Shown: positions 26,672 through 35,740 of the stretch, piece by piece
Position numbering within the stretch: position 1 is the stretch's first letter
Layout of the letters: every line of letters begins with the position of its first letter
NCBI GenBank assembly: GCA_029941905.1
Contig: JAPYTQ010000004.1
Span: 124,001 to 188,000, forward strand
Source of the DNA: JAHRVQ01 sp029941905
GTDB lineage: Bacteria; Pseudomonadota; Gammaproteobacteria; Pseudomonadales; Azotimanducaceae
Direction of reading: 5' to 3'
DNA: 64,000 bases
The notes under the pieces: generated by a model
Seen by the model: the letters and a program-made list of their open reading frames with translations, nothing else
Told to the model about the DNA's origin: nothing
Database searches by the model: none
Program-made: the position numbers and the translations under genes

Positions 26672-27637
26672 TTGAGCTTTAGTGAGCAATTATTCTTTTT
26701 GTTCTCACTGGCACTCATCATTTACATCCCTCTGCGGCAGCGGCTGTATCAGTGGCTAAGTCGCGATACCGCGAAACAAGACAGCCTGTTCAGCGATGCG
26801 TTAAAGGCATTGTTAAACGATTCGGTCGAAGGGTCTGTTTCCCCGCAACAATCCTGGAACAATATGTTACAGGTGCTGTTCAGGCCGGTTTCGATGCACA
26901 AGGTCAGTCAAACTGCGGAACAGAATCGCACAATCGATGGTGGCTATATTCTCGTAACAGCCAGCAATCGATTCGCGGATGCCTACCAGCTGGAGTACCC
27001 CAACATGGGCGGCAGAGCTTTCACCGACAGTGATACACAACTGGTAAATGAGCTGGAGAAAGTTTTTGAAAGACTCTGGGACTACCAGGCGTCTTATTCA
27101 GCCGGTGGGATGGATGAACGTAAACGCATTAGAAGAGACTTACATGATCACGTTGGGCATAAGCTATTGAAGATGATCCACGCAGCACCTGATGCAACGA
27201 GCCACGTGCTTGCCGAAGAGGCGATGAGGGAGCTGGCAAACTCGATAAAAGATGTTCAACTGCAATCGGTTTCTGTGACTGATTTCGCAACAGAGCTTCA
27301 AAAAACAGTGGAAGAATTTTGTCAGTCAGCAGATATCAGGTGCACATCCCATAACGAAATTGACAACCGGCAAAAGGTCAACCCCATAGTTCATAAAAAC
27401 CTGTTGAGTGTCGTAAGGGAGGCACTAAACAATATCGTTCGTCATTCGGGAGCATCGCATGTTGATACGTCAATCCTGATATCTGACGGTGGCCGTGGCC
27501 TGAACCTCACCATTAAGGATGATGGCAATGGCTTCAATGCGGAATTGATCTCCCCTGGAGACGGCCTAAGAAATATTAAGGAAAGAATTAACTGGGCGGT
27601 ATCGTGCAATGGACCTCCGAATCCGGCACGGAACTAA
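26672..27637 (+). CDS. NarX/DegS-type sensor histidine kinase with damaged C-terminus
   Basis: A 321-residue HisKA_3 kinase. Residues 5-25 form one hydrophobic segment, then a GAF-like linker. The dimerisation helix DERKRIRRDLHDHVGHKLLK holds the phospho-accepting His. The ATPase domain has VREALNNIVRHSGAS (N box) and KDDGNGFN (G1). The frame then goes wrong near 27594: one base more in the GGG run restores GGIVQWTSESGTELNIQLPI and a TAG at 27658-27660, only 3 bases before the response regulator. As read, the G2 box is lost. The start is TTG at 26672 with no strong ribosome site; an upstream in-frame ATG is blocked by a stop. It forms a pair with the next gene. Confidence 0.75.
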   Translation: MSFSEQLFFLFSLALIIYIPLRQRLYQWLSRDTAKQDSLFSDALKALLNDSVEGSVSPQQSWNNMLQVLFRPVSMHKVSQTAEQNRTIDGGYILVTASNRFADAYQLEYPNMGGRAFTDSDTQLVNELEKVFERLWDYQASYSAGGMDERKRIRRDLHDHVGHKLLKMIHAAPDATSHVLAEEAMRELANSIKDVQLQSVSVTDFATELQKTVEEFCQSADIRCTSHNEIDNRQKVNPIVHKNLLSVVREALNNIVRHSGASHVDTSILISDGGRGLNLTIKDDGNGFNAELISPGDGLRNIKERINWAVSCNGPPNPARN

Positions 27638-27663
27638 ACATCCAATTGCCGATCAATTAGCAG

Positions 27664-28332
27664 ATGACTACAGCTTCACCCAGCACAATTCTTATCATCG
27701 AAGACCATATCGAAACCACGACTGCCCTGCAATCTGTCGTCAACCTGGTGTTTGGTTCTGCCACCGTCGTAACTGCCGCCAGTCTCAGCGACGGGCTCGA
27801 CAGAATCCGGGAACAGTCGTTTGACTTAGCCCTGGTTGATCTGGGTTTGCCCGATGGCAGCGGTATAGACCTGATCAAGGCGCTCTCGTCTACCCAGAAT
27901 ACGTTTATTGTTGTCACTACCATTTTTGATGACGATGAACATCTGTTTCAGTCGTTGCAATCCGGGGCCAGTGGGTACCTGTTAAAAGGACATCAACAGG
28001 GGGAACTCGTCAGTTTCCTTCGCGGTATTCTCACAGGGAAACCACCCTTGTCACCGACTATCGCCCAGGCGATGCTCGCGCATTTTCGCAAGCAGCCTCC
28101 GTCAAAAACAACTTTACCGATAAGGCAACCTGCCCTGTCTTTGACCAAAAGAGAATCAGAGGTATTGCAGCTGATCGCGAAGGGTTGTCGGGTAAACGAA
28201 GTCACTACCTTGCTTGAAATTGCCGATGGTACCGTTAGCGCGCATGTTAAAAAAATTCACGAAAAGCTTGACGTACACAATCGTGCAGAGGCAACTATCG
28301 CGGCGATCAGTTTGAATTTGGTGAGCCCCTGA
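27664..28332 (+). CDS. NarL/LuxR-family response regulator
   Basis: A 222-residue two-domain regulator. The receiver has LIIEDHIETTTAL and a phospho-accepting Asp in FDLALVDLGLPDGSGIDLIK. The usual Lys is in GYLLKGHQQGE. The C-terminal helix-turn-helix is of the LuxR type (LTKRESEVLQLIAKGCRVNE, then TVSAHVKKIHEKL). It is the natural partner of the kinase just upstream and probably controls transcription. Its targets are unknown; the five-gene operon starting at 28717 is the nearest downstream candidate on the same strand. Confidence 0.9.
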   Translation: MTTASPSTILIIEDHIETTTALQSVVNLVFGSATVVTAASLSDGLDRIREQSFDLALVDLGLPDGSGIDLIKALSSTQNTFIVVTTIFDDDEHLFQSLQSGASGYLLKGHQQGELVSFLRGILTGKPPLSPTIAQAMLAHFRKQPPSKTTLPIRQPALSLTKRESEVLQLIAKGCRVNEVTTLLEIADGTVSAHVKKIHEKLDVHNRAEATIAAISLNLVSP

Positions 28333-28716
28333 AGACGAGCTACCGCTCACTCCAGAATAACGTAGTTTCGTCTATTAAATATCTGCGGTAAGTTCCCATT
28401 TCCCGAGTCCACCTACTCCGAAGTTTGTTAGCCCAAAGGCCTGAACTGCTCTGCTATCCCTCCAATTTCCCCGAATGCGGGATCGTAAGTGCGACTCATG
28501 GATGAGGTCGATAGGAGTGCCGACGAACTGCAGTTTGTACTATAGGTTTGCGGCTTGAACTAGACTAATATTTTAGCAGGTACTTGTTTGGAGATAGACA
28601 AGAGCTAGCTAGATTGTCGGGATAACGCCGTTAATGCTGTCAGTAATCCTCTTATATCATTGCAAAACATCTCCCGATTACAGCGGTAGAGGTGGAGTTT
28701 CGTTAAGGCAGAGTAA
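28333..28716. other. Intergenic region upstream of the MotAB-helicase operon
   Basis: 384 bases without a supported gene. AT-rich stretches near 28555-28580 could hold a promoter, but no pair of boxes with acceptable spacing was convincing. No RNA gene or repeat was recognised. Confidence 0.4.
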
Positions 28717-29841
28717 ATGGCCATTTTTGAAAAAGAAAGACTCGAGGTAATCTCTGAGAAAGATCTTGTGGATCTTTCGAAAGCTTCTATTGACAAAAAT
28801 CTGTCAGTCGTTGACTTCAATAACGAAAAGAAGTTTTTTTACATCACCATTGACCGTGTTCTGTTTTCAAACCCGGTCAGCATGATCAAATCGGTTCTGG
28901 ATGCTCACGGTTTTGTCCCTAATCTTGAGAATATACTGTCTTGCCTGGATAGTTTTGTTTTCTCTGTTCATGCCAGTCGTTCTGACAACGGTGATGCAGA
29001 TTCATCTCAGTTCAAGGTGAATGCTTATTACCCTTGTATTAGATTTGAACTGCCACAAAAAAATAAAGTGGGAGCCGTGCTCAAGAGTTTCTACAGTGAA
29101 ATTGCTAAATATGAATCGAGGCTGGCGGAACCTGAAAAAATGTCCCCGGGAACCGGCCCTGAACTGAAAAAGAACAAAGATCTGCTGGCGGAGATAAAGG
29201 AACTTAAAAAAACTAACAACGAGCTTAGCGATCAGGTCAGTGAGCTTACCTATCAGTTGAGCCGGGAACAAAAGTCCCTCAGTAGGGCATCCCGGGCATT
29301 GGACTCTCAACGTATATTGCCTGACAACGCGAAAATCTGCCGGGTTGAGCAGGTGGATCTGAGGCAGAGAATTGTGAAGATAAAATGCGACCGTGAGGTG
29401 ATTGACGTCCCCACGCATATGCTGGATAGAGTCCCTGATTTACAAGCTCGCTGCCTGATCACTTTCGATCCCATTGAGGCGTCTCCTGCCGGTATTATTT
29501 TCTTCGACAGCGAGGAGCTAGGGAGTCTGGAGAGGCGCACTGCGGACCTGTTGTACGTAGAAGGGAACAGGTTCAAGGCACGTGATTCGATGCGCAACGA
29601 ATTTCAGGTCAAAGCGCTGAATAATATGGAGGCGGCAACAATAGAATCATTGGAGCGTGGAATGAAAGTTGTTATTTCAATCGCTGATGGTTACGTGGTT
29701 CGATTTTCTGTTCTTGCCTCTACTGATTCGAAATACTTCAACAATCGGATAGAGGAACAGCTCCTTGTTTACAGCCTTGCCCGAAATCAGCTGGTCGATT
29801 TAGGCTCAACCCAGGGGCAACCGTTAGAGGGTAAATCATGA
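28717..29841 (+). CDS. Unknown protein: coiled coil plus tandem beta domains (first gene of the stator-helicase operon)
   Basis: This 374-residue protein is not recognised. The layout is an alpha/beta N-terminal part (1-130), a predicted coiled coil at about 150-197 (rich in Lys, Glu, Leu and Asn heptads), then two similar beta-rich units at about 204-264 and 276-336. Each unit runs as a strand pattern ending in a G- or D-containing turn (ARCLITFDPIEASPAGIIFF and GMKVVISIADGYVVRFSVLA), resembling OB- or SH3-like barrels. There is no signal peptide or membrane segment, so it is probably cytoplasmic. Its stop overlaps the start of the MotA-like gene (ATGA), which argues for coupled translation and joint function. 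It may be an adaptor between the channel and the helicase; that is conjecture. Confidence 0.75.
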   Translation: MAIFEKERLEVISEKDLVDLSKASIDKNLSVVDFNNEKKFFYITIDRVLFSNPVSMIKSVLDAHGFVPNLENILSCLDSFVFSVHASRSDNGDADSSQFKVNAYYPCIRFELPQKNKVGAVLKSFYSEIAKYESRLAEPEKMSPGTGPELKKNKDLLAEIKELKKTNNELSDQVSELTYQLSREQKSLSRASRALDSQRILPDNAKICRVEQVDLRQRIVKIKCDREVIDVPTHMLDRVPDLQARCLITFDPIEASPAGIIFFDSEELGSLERRTADLLYVEGNRFKARDSMRNEFQVKALNNMEAATIESLERGMKVVISIADGYVVRFSVLASTDSKYFNNRIEEQLLVYSLARNQLVDLGSTQGQPLEGKS

Positions 29842-30638
29842 TTGGTCTACAAGAGAAAAAGTACTTAAGCATTTCAAAGAAGAGGTTTGACCCTATAACG
29901 GTATTCTTCAGTACCGGCTTGCTGGTGGCTGTTCTAGTTACAGCTATTGGCTTTGATTCAGGTGAAAACAACAACCTGATGTTTAACGATTTCCGGAGTT
30001 TCTTCTTTGTGATAGGAGGCACCCTGGGTGTCCTGTTGTTTCAATTCGACCTGGGAACTTTTTTTCATACATTGTTGCTAGTCGTACGCTCCTTTATTAC
30101 CAACCCGGTAAAATACCTCAACCCTGCCATTGAAGAGCTGGACGAAGCCATTATTACCGGAGGCAGTATTCTTGAGCTTCGAGATGGTAAGGAAATTGAG
30201 GGTGAATTGCTGAATGACATCATTTACATGGCGAAAGAGAAACTTTTTTATGAAGAAATAGAGGACTTTGTTAGCAATCGTGTCGCTTCGATATTTCTGG
30301 TTAGAAAAATAGCAGTTTCACTTCTGAATAAAGGCGCCAAGATCGCTCCGGCACTGGGGTTGTTAGGTACGGTGATAGGGCTTATCCAGGTATTGCAGAC
30401 TCTGGAAGACCCGACAAAGATCGGGCCAGCGATGTCTCTGGCCTTGATGACAACCGCATTTGGTTCAGTACTGGGGTCACTGGTGTTCACCCCTCTGGCT
30501 GGTCGACTTGAGCACCACAACATTGTGTATGTGGAAACTCACAAGCTGCTGATGAACAGGGTTAGTGTCCTGCTGCGGCGGGAAGACCGGCAACTGGATT
30601 CGATGGCGATGAACAAGAAACTGGGTGTGGCGGTATGA
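29838..30638 (+). CDS. MotA/ExbB-family proton channel subunit, short form
   Basis: A 266-residue stator protein with four membrane segments: about 20-40, 50-68, 168-190 (GAKIAPALGLLGTVIGLIQ) and 200-222 (ALMTTAFGSVLGSLVFTPLA). The last two carry the proline and the small/hydroxylated residues that line the ion path in MotA. The loop between segments 2 and 3 (about 70-165) is charged, as in MotA. The C-terminal tail is short, about 40 residues, unlike the long cytoplasmic tail of Zorya ZorA. It overlaps the genes on both sides by 4 bases (ATGA). With the next protein it should form a peptidoglycan-anchored, ion-driven motor. No flagellar gene is present in the window. Confidence 0.88.
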   Translation: MIGLQEKKYLSISKKRFDPITVFFSTGLLVAVLVTAIGFDSGENNNLMFNDFRSFFFVIGGTLGVLLFQFDLGTFFHTLLLVVRSFITNPVKYLNPAIEELDEAIITGGSILELRDGKEIEGELLNDIIYMAKEKLFYEEIEDFVSNRVASIFLVRKIAVSLLNKGAKIAPALGLLGTVIGLIQVLQTLEDPTKIGPAMSLALMTTAFGSVLGSLVFTPLAGRLEHHNIVYVETHKLLMNRVSVLLRREDRQLDSMAMNKKLGVAV

Positions 30639-31279
30639 ACCTGGATCAGCTGGAAGCGGAACATGACGAAACAGGGCTTGATTCTTTTTACGTGAGTTTT
30701 GGCGACCTGATGGTAATCCTCTGCGTCTTTTTCGTAATGCTACTTAGTATGAGTAACATCGAAGTAGGCTCTTTCGAGAAGATAAAAAGCGTGATGACAG
30801 GCAAGACTGAGAATACTTTAGTTGAATTGGCAGATTCTTTGCAAAAAATCATTGAAAAGGCACCAGGTATTCCCGGTGCAACTGTTCAACTGGCGAAAGA
30901 TGGTGTTCGGCTTGACCTGGATACGGGTGTTCTATTTGCCATGGGTAAGGCCCAGATTAGAGGTGAAGCGCTCGACTCTATTGCCCCACTGTTAAAAGAA
31001 ATTCGGAAGACGCAATATCTTATCGATGTTGAAGGGCACAGCGATGATGTGCCTCTTTATAGACGATATGACGGTGAGGTGGAAACCAATTGGAGTCTAA
31101 GCGGAAAGAGAGCCAGCAGTGTGATACTGCACTTGAGTTCCTTTGGATTCTCAGCTGAAAGGCTGCGTGCAGTGGGTTACGCCGATACCCGTTCGCTGGT
31201 TGATGTTAAAGGTAAAAGTGGCATAGCGCTGGAGAAAGCCAGGGCGCGTAACAGACGGGTTTCGCTGTTAATAAGATAG
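30635..31279 (+). CDS. MotB/OmpA-like peptidoglycan-binding stator partner
   Basis: A 214-residue protein with a short cytoplasmic N-terminus and one membrane helix (VSFGDLMVILCVFFVMLLSM). The helix bears D24 at the place of the proton-carrying Asp of MotB. A linker follows, then an OmpA-like domain of about 90-214 (DVEGHSDDVPL, then NWSLSGKRASSVILHL and RLRAVGYAD). It should pair with the MotA-like channel and anchor it to the cell wall. ZorB of Zorya has the same plan. The helicase gene follows after 29 bases. Confidence 0.9.
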   Translation: MNLDQLEAEHDETGLDSFYVSFGDLMVILCVFFVMLLSMSNIEVGSFEKIKSVMTGKTENTLVELADSLQKIIEKAPGIPGATVQLAKDGVRLDLDTGVLFAMGKAQIRGEALDSIAPLLKEIRKTQYLIDVEGHSDDVPLYRRYDGEVETNWSLSGKRASSVILHLSSFGFSAERLRAVGYADTRSLVDVKGKSGIALEKARARNRRVSLLIR

Positions 31280-31308
31280 CCCTTAATGGGGAAAGGTATG
31301 GAAAAGTG

Positions 31309-34300
31309 ATGGGAAAAACGAATTTCAGACGATCAAGTGCAGAGGTAGGACTATCGAAAAGAGGTGGTCGTAGCAATGCTTTTCATATCCAGCTTTATAC
31401 CAATGATCATGGGTTTCAGGTTTATGTCTTAGAGAACAAGGTGGAAGGTCGAAAAATATTCATTCCCCGTTTTATTTTTGGGCCATTTCGCGCCTGCATC
31501 AGGATGATCGTTAAAAATGAACTCAGCAAGAAAGAGCCCGTGACCTTTGAGTATCCGGTTTCGTTTCTCAATCGGGAGTATTTTTATTTTAAGTCTTCGA
31601 GCGCCGATTTGGACAATCTGATTATTCAGGATATTGAAGAAAGAGAGGGTTCCTCGGGGTACATCACGGTGAGTCGTCGCGGCCTGCACGCGCTTGACAG
31701 CCTTCTTTACAGTGACAAACTTCAGCATCCGAATGATGTACTGGGTGAGATAATTTCCTACCATAAACTATTCCAGTTTAGTTTTGTGAAAGGCAGTAAA
31801 AGCATTACCAGCGGTCTCGTGTTACGCAAGGACGTGCTCCAGCAGACAGAACGATACACCCCGAGTCTTGCACAAAAGGTGGTTCTGGACATCGACGTGA
31901 ATGATACAGATAAAAAGTCCCGGCCGAAGCCGGTGGTGGAGAAGAGCGGCTTGAGAGCGAAGGCAGAGTCTAGCCTTTTTGGTCCAAAACTAGGCGAACG
32001 ACTTAACGAAAAGAATATCAAGGTTGATTACGAAGAAGTATTTGGGGACAAAAAGGTCAATCTGTACGCAGTCGCTGATGATGATGAGGAAAAAGGCGCG
32101 AAAAAGAAACCAGTTTTATCCCAGTTCCCAATCCCTTTAGCCACACCAGAGGTCAAGCGGTTTGAGGACGGAAAGTTTTATTTTGAACTCAGTCCCACAC
32201 AAGTCAGCGAGTTTCGCAATCGTTTTATCAGCGATCGATCCGCTGATTTTTATATGGGGTTTGAAATTGTTGACGCGCTGTTTACCTTTAACAAATCAGT
32301 AAAAACGTTTCGTTTTCCACTTTACTATTCCAAGGTCCGTATTCGTGAGTCAGGTCGTGGGGTTCACCTTGAGTCGAAACAGAACGGTCAGTTCTACCTG
32401 AACCATATTGCCCTTGCAAATCTGGTCGACAAGTTCAGCAATAAGGTTGCCGGAGTGGACAATGTCGATAAGTTTTTTAAAACCTTGCTGGCCCAGGATG
32501 TTAGCGTTGACAGGTTGAACGACAGAATTTGTTTGTCACGTTACCTGCCCATCAAAGAGAGCATATTTGACAGAACCAGGGAAATTCTTTTTGGTTACCA
32601 GGACGAAAATGGAAAAGGCGGTATTTTGGGAGACCTCACGATTCAGGGTATCGAATGTGATTTGCAGAGTGTGTATCTGTACCGGGCGCCGAAACTCCAG
32701 AATCCTATTGATCAGGCACTTGAGCTTGATTTGGATAAAATCAATGCGATAGCGCACCATTCTACCAAGCGATTCTACAATTCCCTGCTGGGCAAGTTTT
32801 TGATCCCGGAACAGCAGACAGACGATCATCGTAAAGATGAATTTGCCCCCATAGTCTGGATGCCCGGCATGCTTCCAAAAAGTACCAGAAATCTTGTGGA
32901 AGGGCTTAACAGTCATGATCTGGTGTTGCTTGAAGGCCCCCCTGGCACCGGTAAGACTCATACCATTATGAATCTGTTGATTCACTGTATTAACAGTAAA
33001 CAGCGGATGCTCATCGTCAGTGACCAACAGGGCGCGATTGAGGCTTTAATAGAGAAACTACAGGATCATCTGGTTGGAAAAGACAAAGGAACCCCAGCCG
33101 AAATTAAGTGGAAGGAGCTTTTGTTCAGTGCTATCAAGGTAGTTGATGAAGTAGAGACCGGTGACCAGAGTTTGCCTGACCTGATAACCAGGCTGACGAA
33201 ATCATTTAGTGTTCAGGAACTTCCACCCGGGGTTCCCAGTAGCGGAAGCAGACTTGAAAAAAGGCTTGTCGTTCTGAAAGAAAAAATAGAAGCACTGACG
33301 TTACAGATTACTTGCAAGATGCTTGGCCAAATGGGTGAAGATGTGCCGTTTGATCACAGGGTGTTGAAAAAAGGTGAAAGCTATCCCAAGAACTACCGGT
33401 TGCTGGAATTCCTCGGCTTGCTACAGGATGAAAAACTACAGCAGCGACGTTTGATTGATTCCTTTGTCAGAAACCGTTTTGAACTCGTCAGTGAGAATAT
33501 GGAAGACTGTTACCATTTCTTCAAAATACCCGCCAGGAATTTTCCTTCAGAGGTACAGACGCTGATAGATGATAAAAAAATACTGGCGAGCATTCTGAGA
33601 AAGAAAATAAAGACAGTAGATGCTTTTCATGCCGCAACCAGCGAATACCCACGCCATGAACTTATACGTTATCTCGAGTCCGTCATAAAGGCACAGACTT
33701 CCATCGAAGGTAGCGGTTTTGCCAGGCTGATCAGGAAGATACGCATCGCGTTCAGGTCGCCATTACTGCTAAAAACGAGAAGACTACAAAATATGGTTCA
33801 GGATCAGATTACTCTCCTTAAAATATCTGATACCTGCTCGGACGGTTTGTGGCAGGTGCTAAGGGAAATGCATGAATCCATACGGATTGGCGAGGCGCCC
33901 AACTGTGCATTGGGTATGTACCGTAGCCTGGATCGGCAGGTGGCTGGTGAAATTGGAGCAGACACGAATCAGGGTACATCAATACAGGGTGACCTGGAAG
34001 AGATTGACGACTTGTATATGCAGCATGACAAAATTGTCAAGCAGCGTCTGGCTGAAAATCTGCGTGAAATTGTTCAATCAGCTACGGCATCCAGGTCAGG
34101 TTCGGGCACCAACAAAATCACCAGTATCATGGCCCTGGTGGATAGCTTGAAACAGTTCACATCCATCAGTGAAAGCGGTGATGTTTTTCAAGAGCTGACC
34201 CAAGCCCTGTTCGATACCTTCCCGATATGGGTAGTCAGAAAGCAGGTGGTTCCATTCCTGCTGCCCTGTGTGGAACAGAGTTTTGATCTTGTCGTTATCG

Positions 34301-35685
34301 ATGAGGCGACCCAATGCAGGGTTGATGATTCTCTTTCGTTAATGTTCCGGGCGAAAAAAATTCTCGTTGTGGGTGATGATAAACAAACCGTACTGCAAAA
34401 AGATTCGGTGATTGACGACTACCTGTTTAAAGATCATGAGCTCGATGAACACTTAAGGTCGACCCAGGCGCGCGGTTTCAAAGGTGGTGGTTCGAATATA
34501 TTCGCATTGGTTAAATCCATCAAACAGGCTTCAGTGATGTTGGATGAGCACTACCGCTGTCCAGCAGAAATCATCGAGTTCTCAAATAAGTACGTTTACA
34601 ACGATGAGCTAAGAATCATGCAATGGAGACTACCGCAACAGGCACCGTCAGTTGTCGTAAACTACAACGAGCAGCGTGTTGAATCGTCCAAAAAGCCTAC
34701 TAGCGGAAAATTCAAAGGCATTGAGACCGAAATGATCGATCGCTTCATGGATTTCGTGGTCAGCACCCTCAAGAAAATTGAAAAAACGACCGGGGAAAAG
34801 ATCGACGTTGAAACCGATGTAGCCCTGTGTTACTTCCTGCTCAAGAACGAACCTTATGTGAAATCCGTTAAAGACAACTATCTCAGGAAACTGAACCGGG
34901 GTGAAGATATTCTGGACGGCGCTGGGGCGGCCCTGCAAGGTAAGGAGCGGGATTACATTTTCTATTTTTGGGACGTCACACGGTACAACATGGGTGCATT
35001 CAAACAGGGTGATGATGCGGATAAAAGAAAAGGCGAGCTGAATGTGCTGCTGAGCCGACCGAAGAAAAAAGCCTTTCACTACCTGCACCGTAACTTTGAT
35101 CAACTTGAACACGGGCGCACAAATATTACCAGGTATCTGTGGAAGACGTACCATCAACAGAAGGACAACACGGCTAAGCGATCGGCCGATACGGGTGACG
35201 ACGTCCTGAACGAATCTCTATTGGGGAGTCTGTTGAGATTCACTCTGGACAGATCCAGCAAGCGGAGTATTCAGGAAGTGCGTCAGAATATCTGGGAAGC
35301 AAGTATCGACTTTCGTGAAGATATTGTTGTCGGTGATGCGTCAAGGGTGGTTGATCTTATCGCTTTTCCGGCGGGAGAAACTAAACAGGTTGTTGGCCTG
35401 GTAGATTTGTCTGGATTCGGATGTGACCAGAACACGGGGCAGAATATCGTTGATTATTTTTTCCAGCTTAAGCGTGCTTCTCCCGGAATTGACCCCGTTT
35501 TTGTCTTTCCCCATGAATTGATCGATGAAAACGGCCAGACATTCCGGTCACTGATTCACAGACTGGAGCAGATTGAGACAGGTGAAGGCAGAAAGAAAAC
35601 AGAGTCGGTAAGGAGTCTCAAGGCTCTTTCAAATGAGAACGCCAAATTATCGAAGCTGGAAGCAATTTCAGAAAGTTCAGCTTAG
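31309..35685 (+). CDS. Large UPF1-like superfamily 1 helicase/ATPase with extra N- and C-terminal domains
   Basis: 1459 residues by the GTG at 31306; the ATG at 31309 is preferred and shifts numbering by one. Residues 1-520 match no family I know and include two similar-looking beta-rich parts with a charged linker (about 190-270). The SF1 core is clear: Walker A EGPPGTGKTHT (543-550), DEATQ (998-1002) and motif III VVGDDKQT. Motif IV is EHYRCPAEI (near 1080), and motifs V-VI run GAALQGKERDYIF to NVLLSRPKKK with the arginine finger R1250. The gap between Walker A and the DE box is about 450 residues, much longer than in UPF1, and looks helical. Residues 1290-1459 form a separate domain (VVDLIAFPAG, then VVGLVDLSGFG) that may be a degenerate PD-(D/E)XK-like fold. 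It resembles Mokosh-type defence helicases in class only. Confidence 0.85.
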   Translation: MGKTNFRRSSAEVGLSKRGGRSNAFHIQLYTNDHGFQVYVLENKVEGRKIFIPRFIFGPFRACIRMIVKNELSKKEPVTFEYPVSFLNREYFYFKSSSADLDNLIIQDIEEREGSSGYITVSRRGLHALDSLLYSDKLQHPNDVLGEIISYHKLFQFSFVKGSKSITSGLVLRKDVLQQTERYTPSLAQKVVLDIDVNDTDKKSRPKPVVEKSGLRAKAESSLFGPKLGERLNEKNIKVDYEEVFGDKKVNLYAVADDDEEKGAKKKPVLSQFPIPLATPEVKRFEDGKFYFELSPTQVSEFRNRFISDRSADFYMGFEIVDALFTFNKSVKTFRFPLYYSKVRIRESGRGVHLESKQNGQFYLNHIALANLVDKFSNKVAGVDNVDKFFKTLLAQDVSVDRLNDRICLSRYLPIKESIFDRTREILFGYQDENGKGGILGDLTIQGIECDLQSVYLYRAPKLQNPIDQALELDLDKINAIAHHSTKRFYNSLLGKFLIPEQQTDDHRKDEFAPIVWMPGMLPKSTRNLVEGLNSHDLVLLEGPPGTGKTHTIMNLLIHCINSKQRMLIVSDQQGAIEALIEKLQDHLVGKDKGTPAEIKWKELLFSAIKVVDEVETGDQSLPDLITRLTKSFSVQELPPGVPSSGSRLEKRLVVLKEKIEALTLQITCKMLGQMGEDVPFDHRVLKKGESYPKNYRLLEFLGLLQDEKLQQRRLIDSFVRNRFELVSENMEDCYHFFKIPARNFPSEVQTLIDDKKILASILRKKIKTVDAFHAATSEYPRHELIRYLESVIKAQTSIEGSGFARLIRKIRIAFRSPLLLKTRRLQNMVQDQITLLKISDTCSDGLWQVLREMHESIRIGEAPNCALGMYRSLDRQVAGEIGADTNQGTSIQGDLEEIDDLYMQHDKIVKQRLAENLREIVQSATASRSGSGTNKITSIMALVDSLKQFTSISESGDVFQELTQALFDTFPIWVVRKQVVPFLLPCVEQSFDLVVIDEATQCRVDDSLSLMFRAKKILVVGDDKQTVLQKDSVIDDYLFKDHELDEHLRSTQARGFKGGGSNIFALVKSIKQASVMLDEHYRCPAEIIEFSNKYVYNDELRIMQWRLPQQAPSVVVNYNEQRVESSKKPTSGKFKGIETEMIDRFMDFVVSTLKKIEKTTGEKIDVETDVALCYFLLKNEPYVKSVKDNYLRKLNRGEDILDGAGAALQGKERDYIFYFWDVTRYNMGAFKQGDDADKRKGELNVLLSRPKKKAFHYLHRNFDQLEHGRTNITRYLWKTYHQQKDNTAKRSADTGDDVLNESLLGSLLRFTLDRSSKRSIQEVRQNIWEASIDFREDIVVGDASRVVDLIAFPAGETKQVVGLVDLSGFGCDQNTGQNIVDYFFQLKRASPGIDPVFVFPHELIDENGQTFRSLIHRLEQIETGEGRKKTESVRSLKALSNENAKLSKLEAISESSA

Positions 35686-35740
35686 TAAATTGGCACGCAG
35701 ACAGGTACGTAAGTCATGAAAGGTAAATCGGGGCAATTGT

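Noticed and set aside
29838..31279. Calling the MotA/MotB pair flagellar stators
   Set aside because: No flagellar or chemotaxis genes are nearby, and both genes are translationally coupled into an operon with a helicase.
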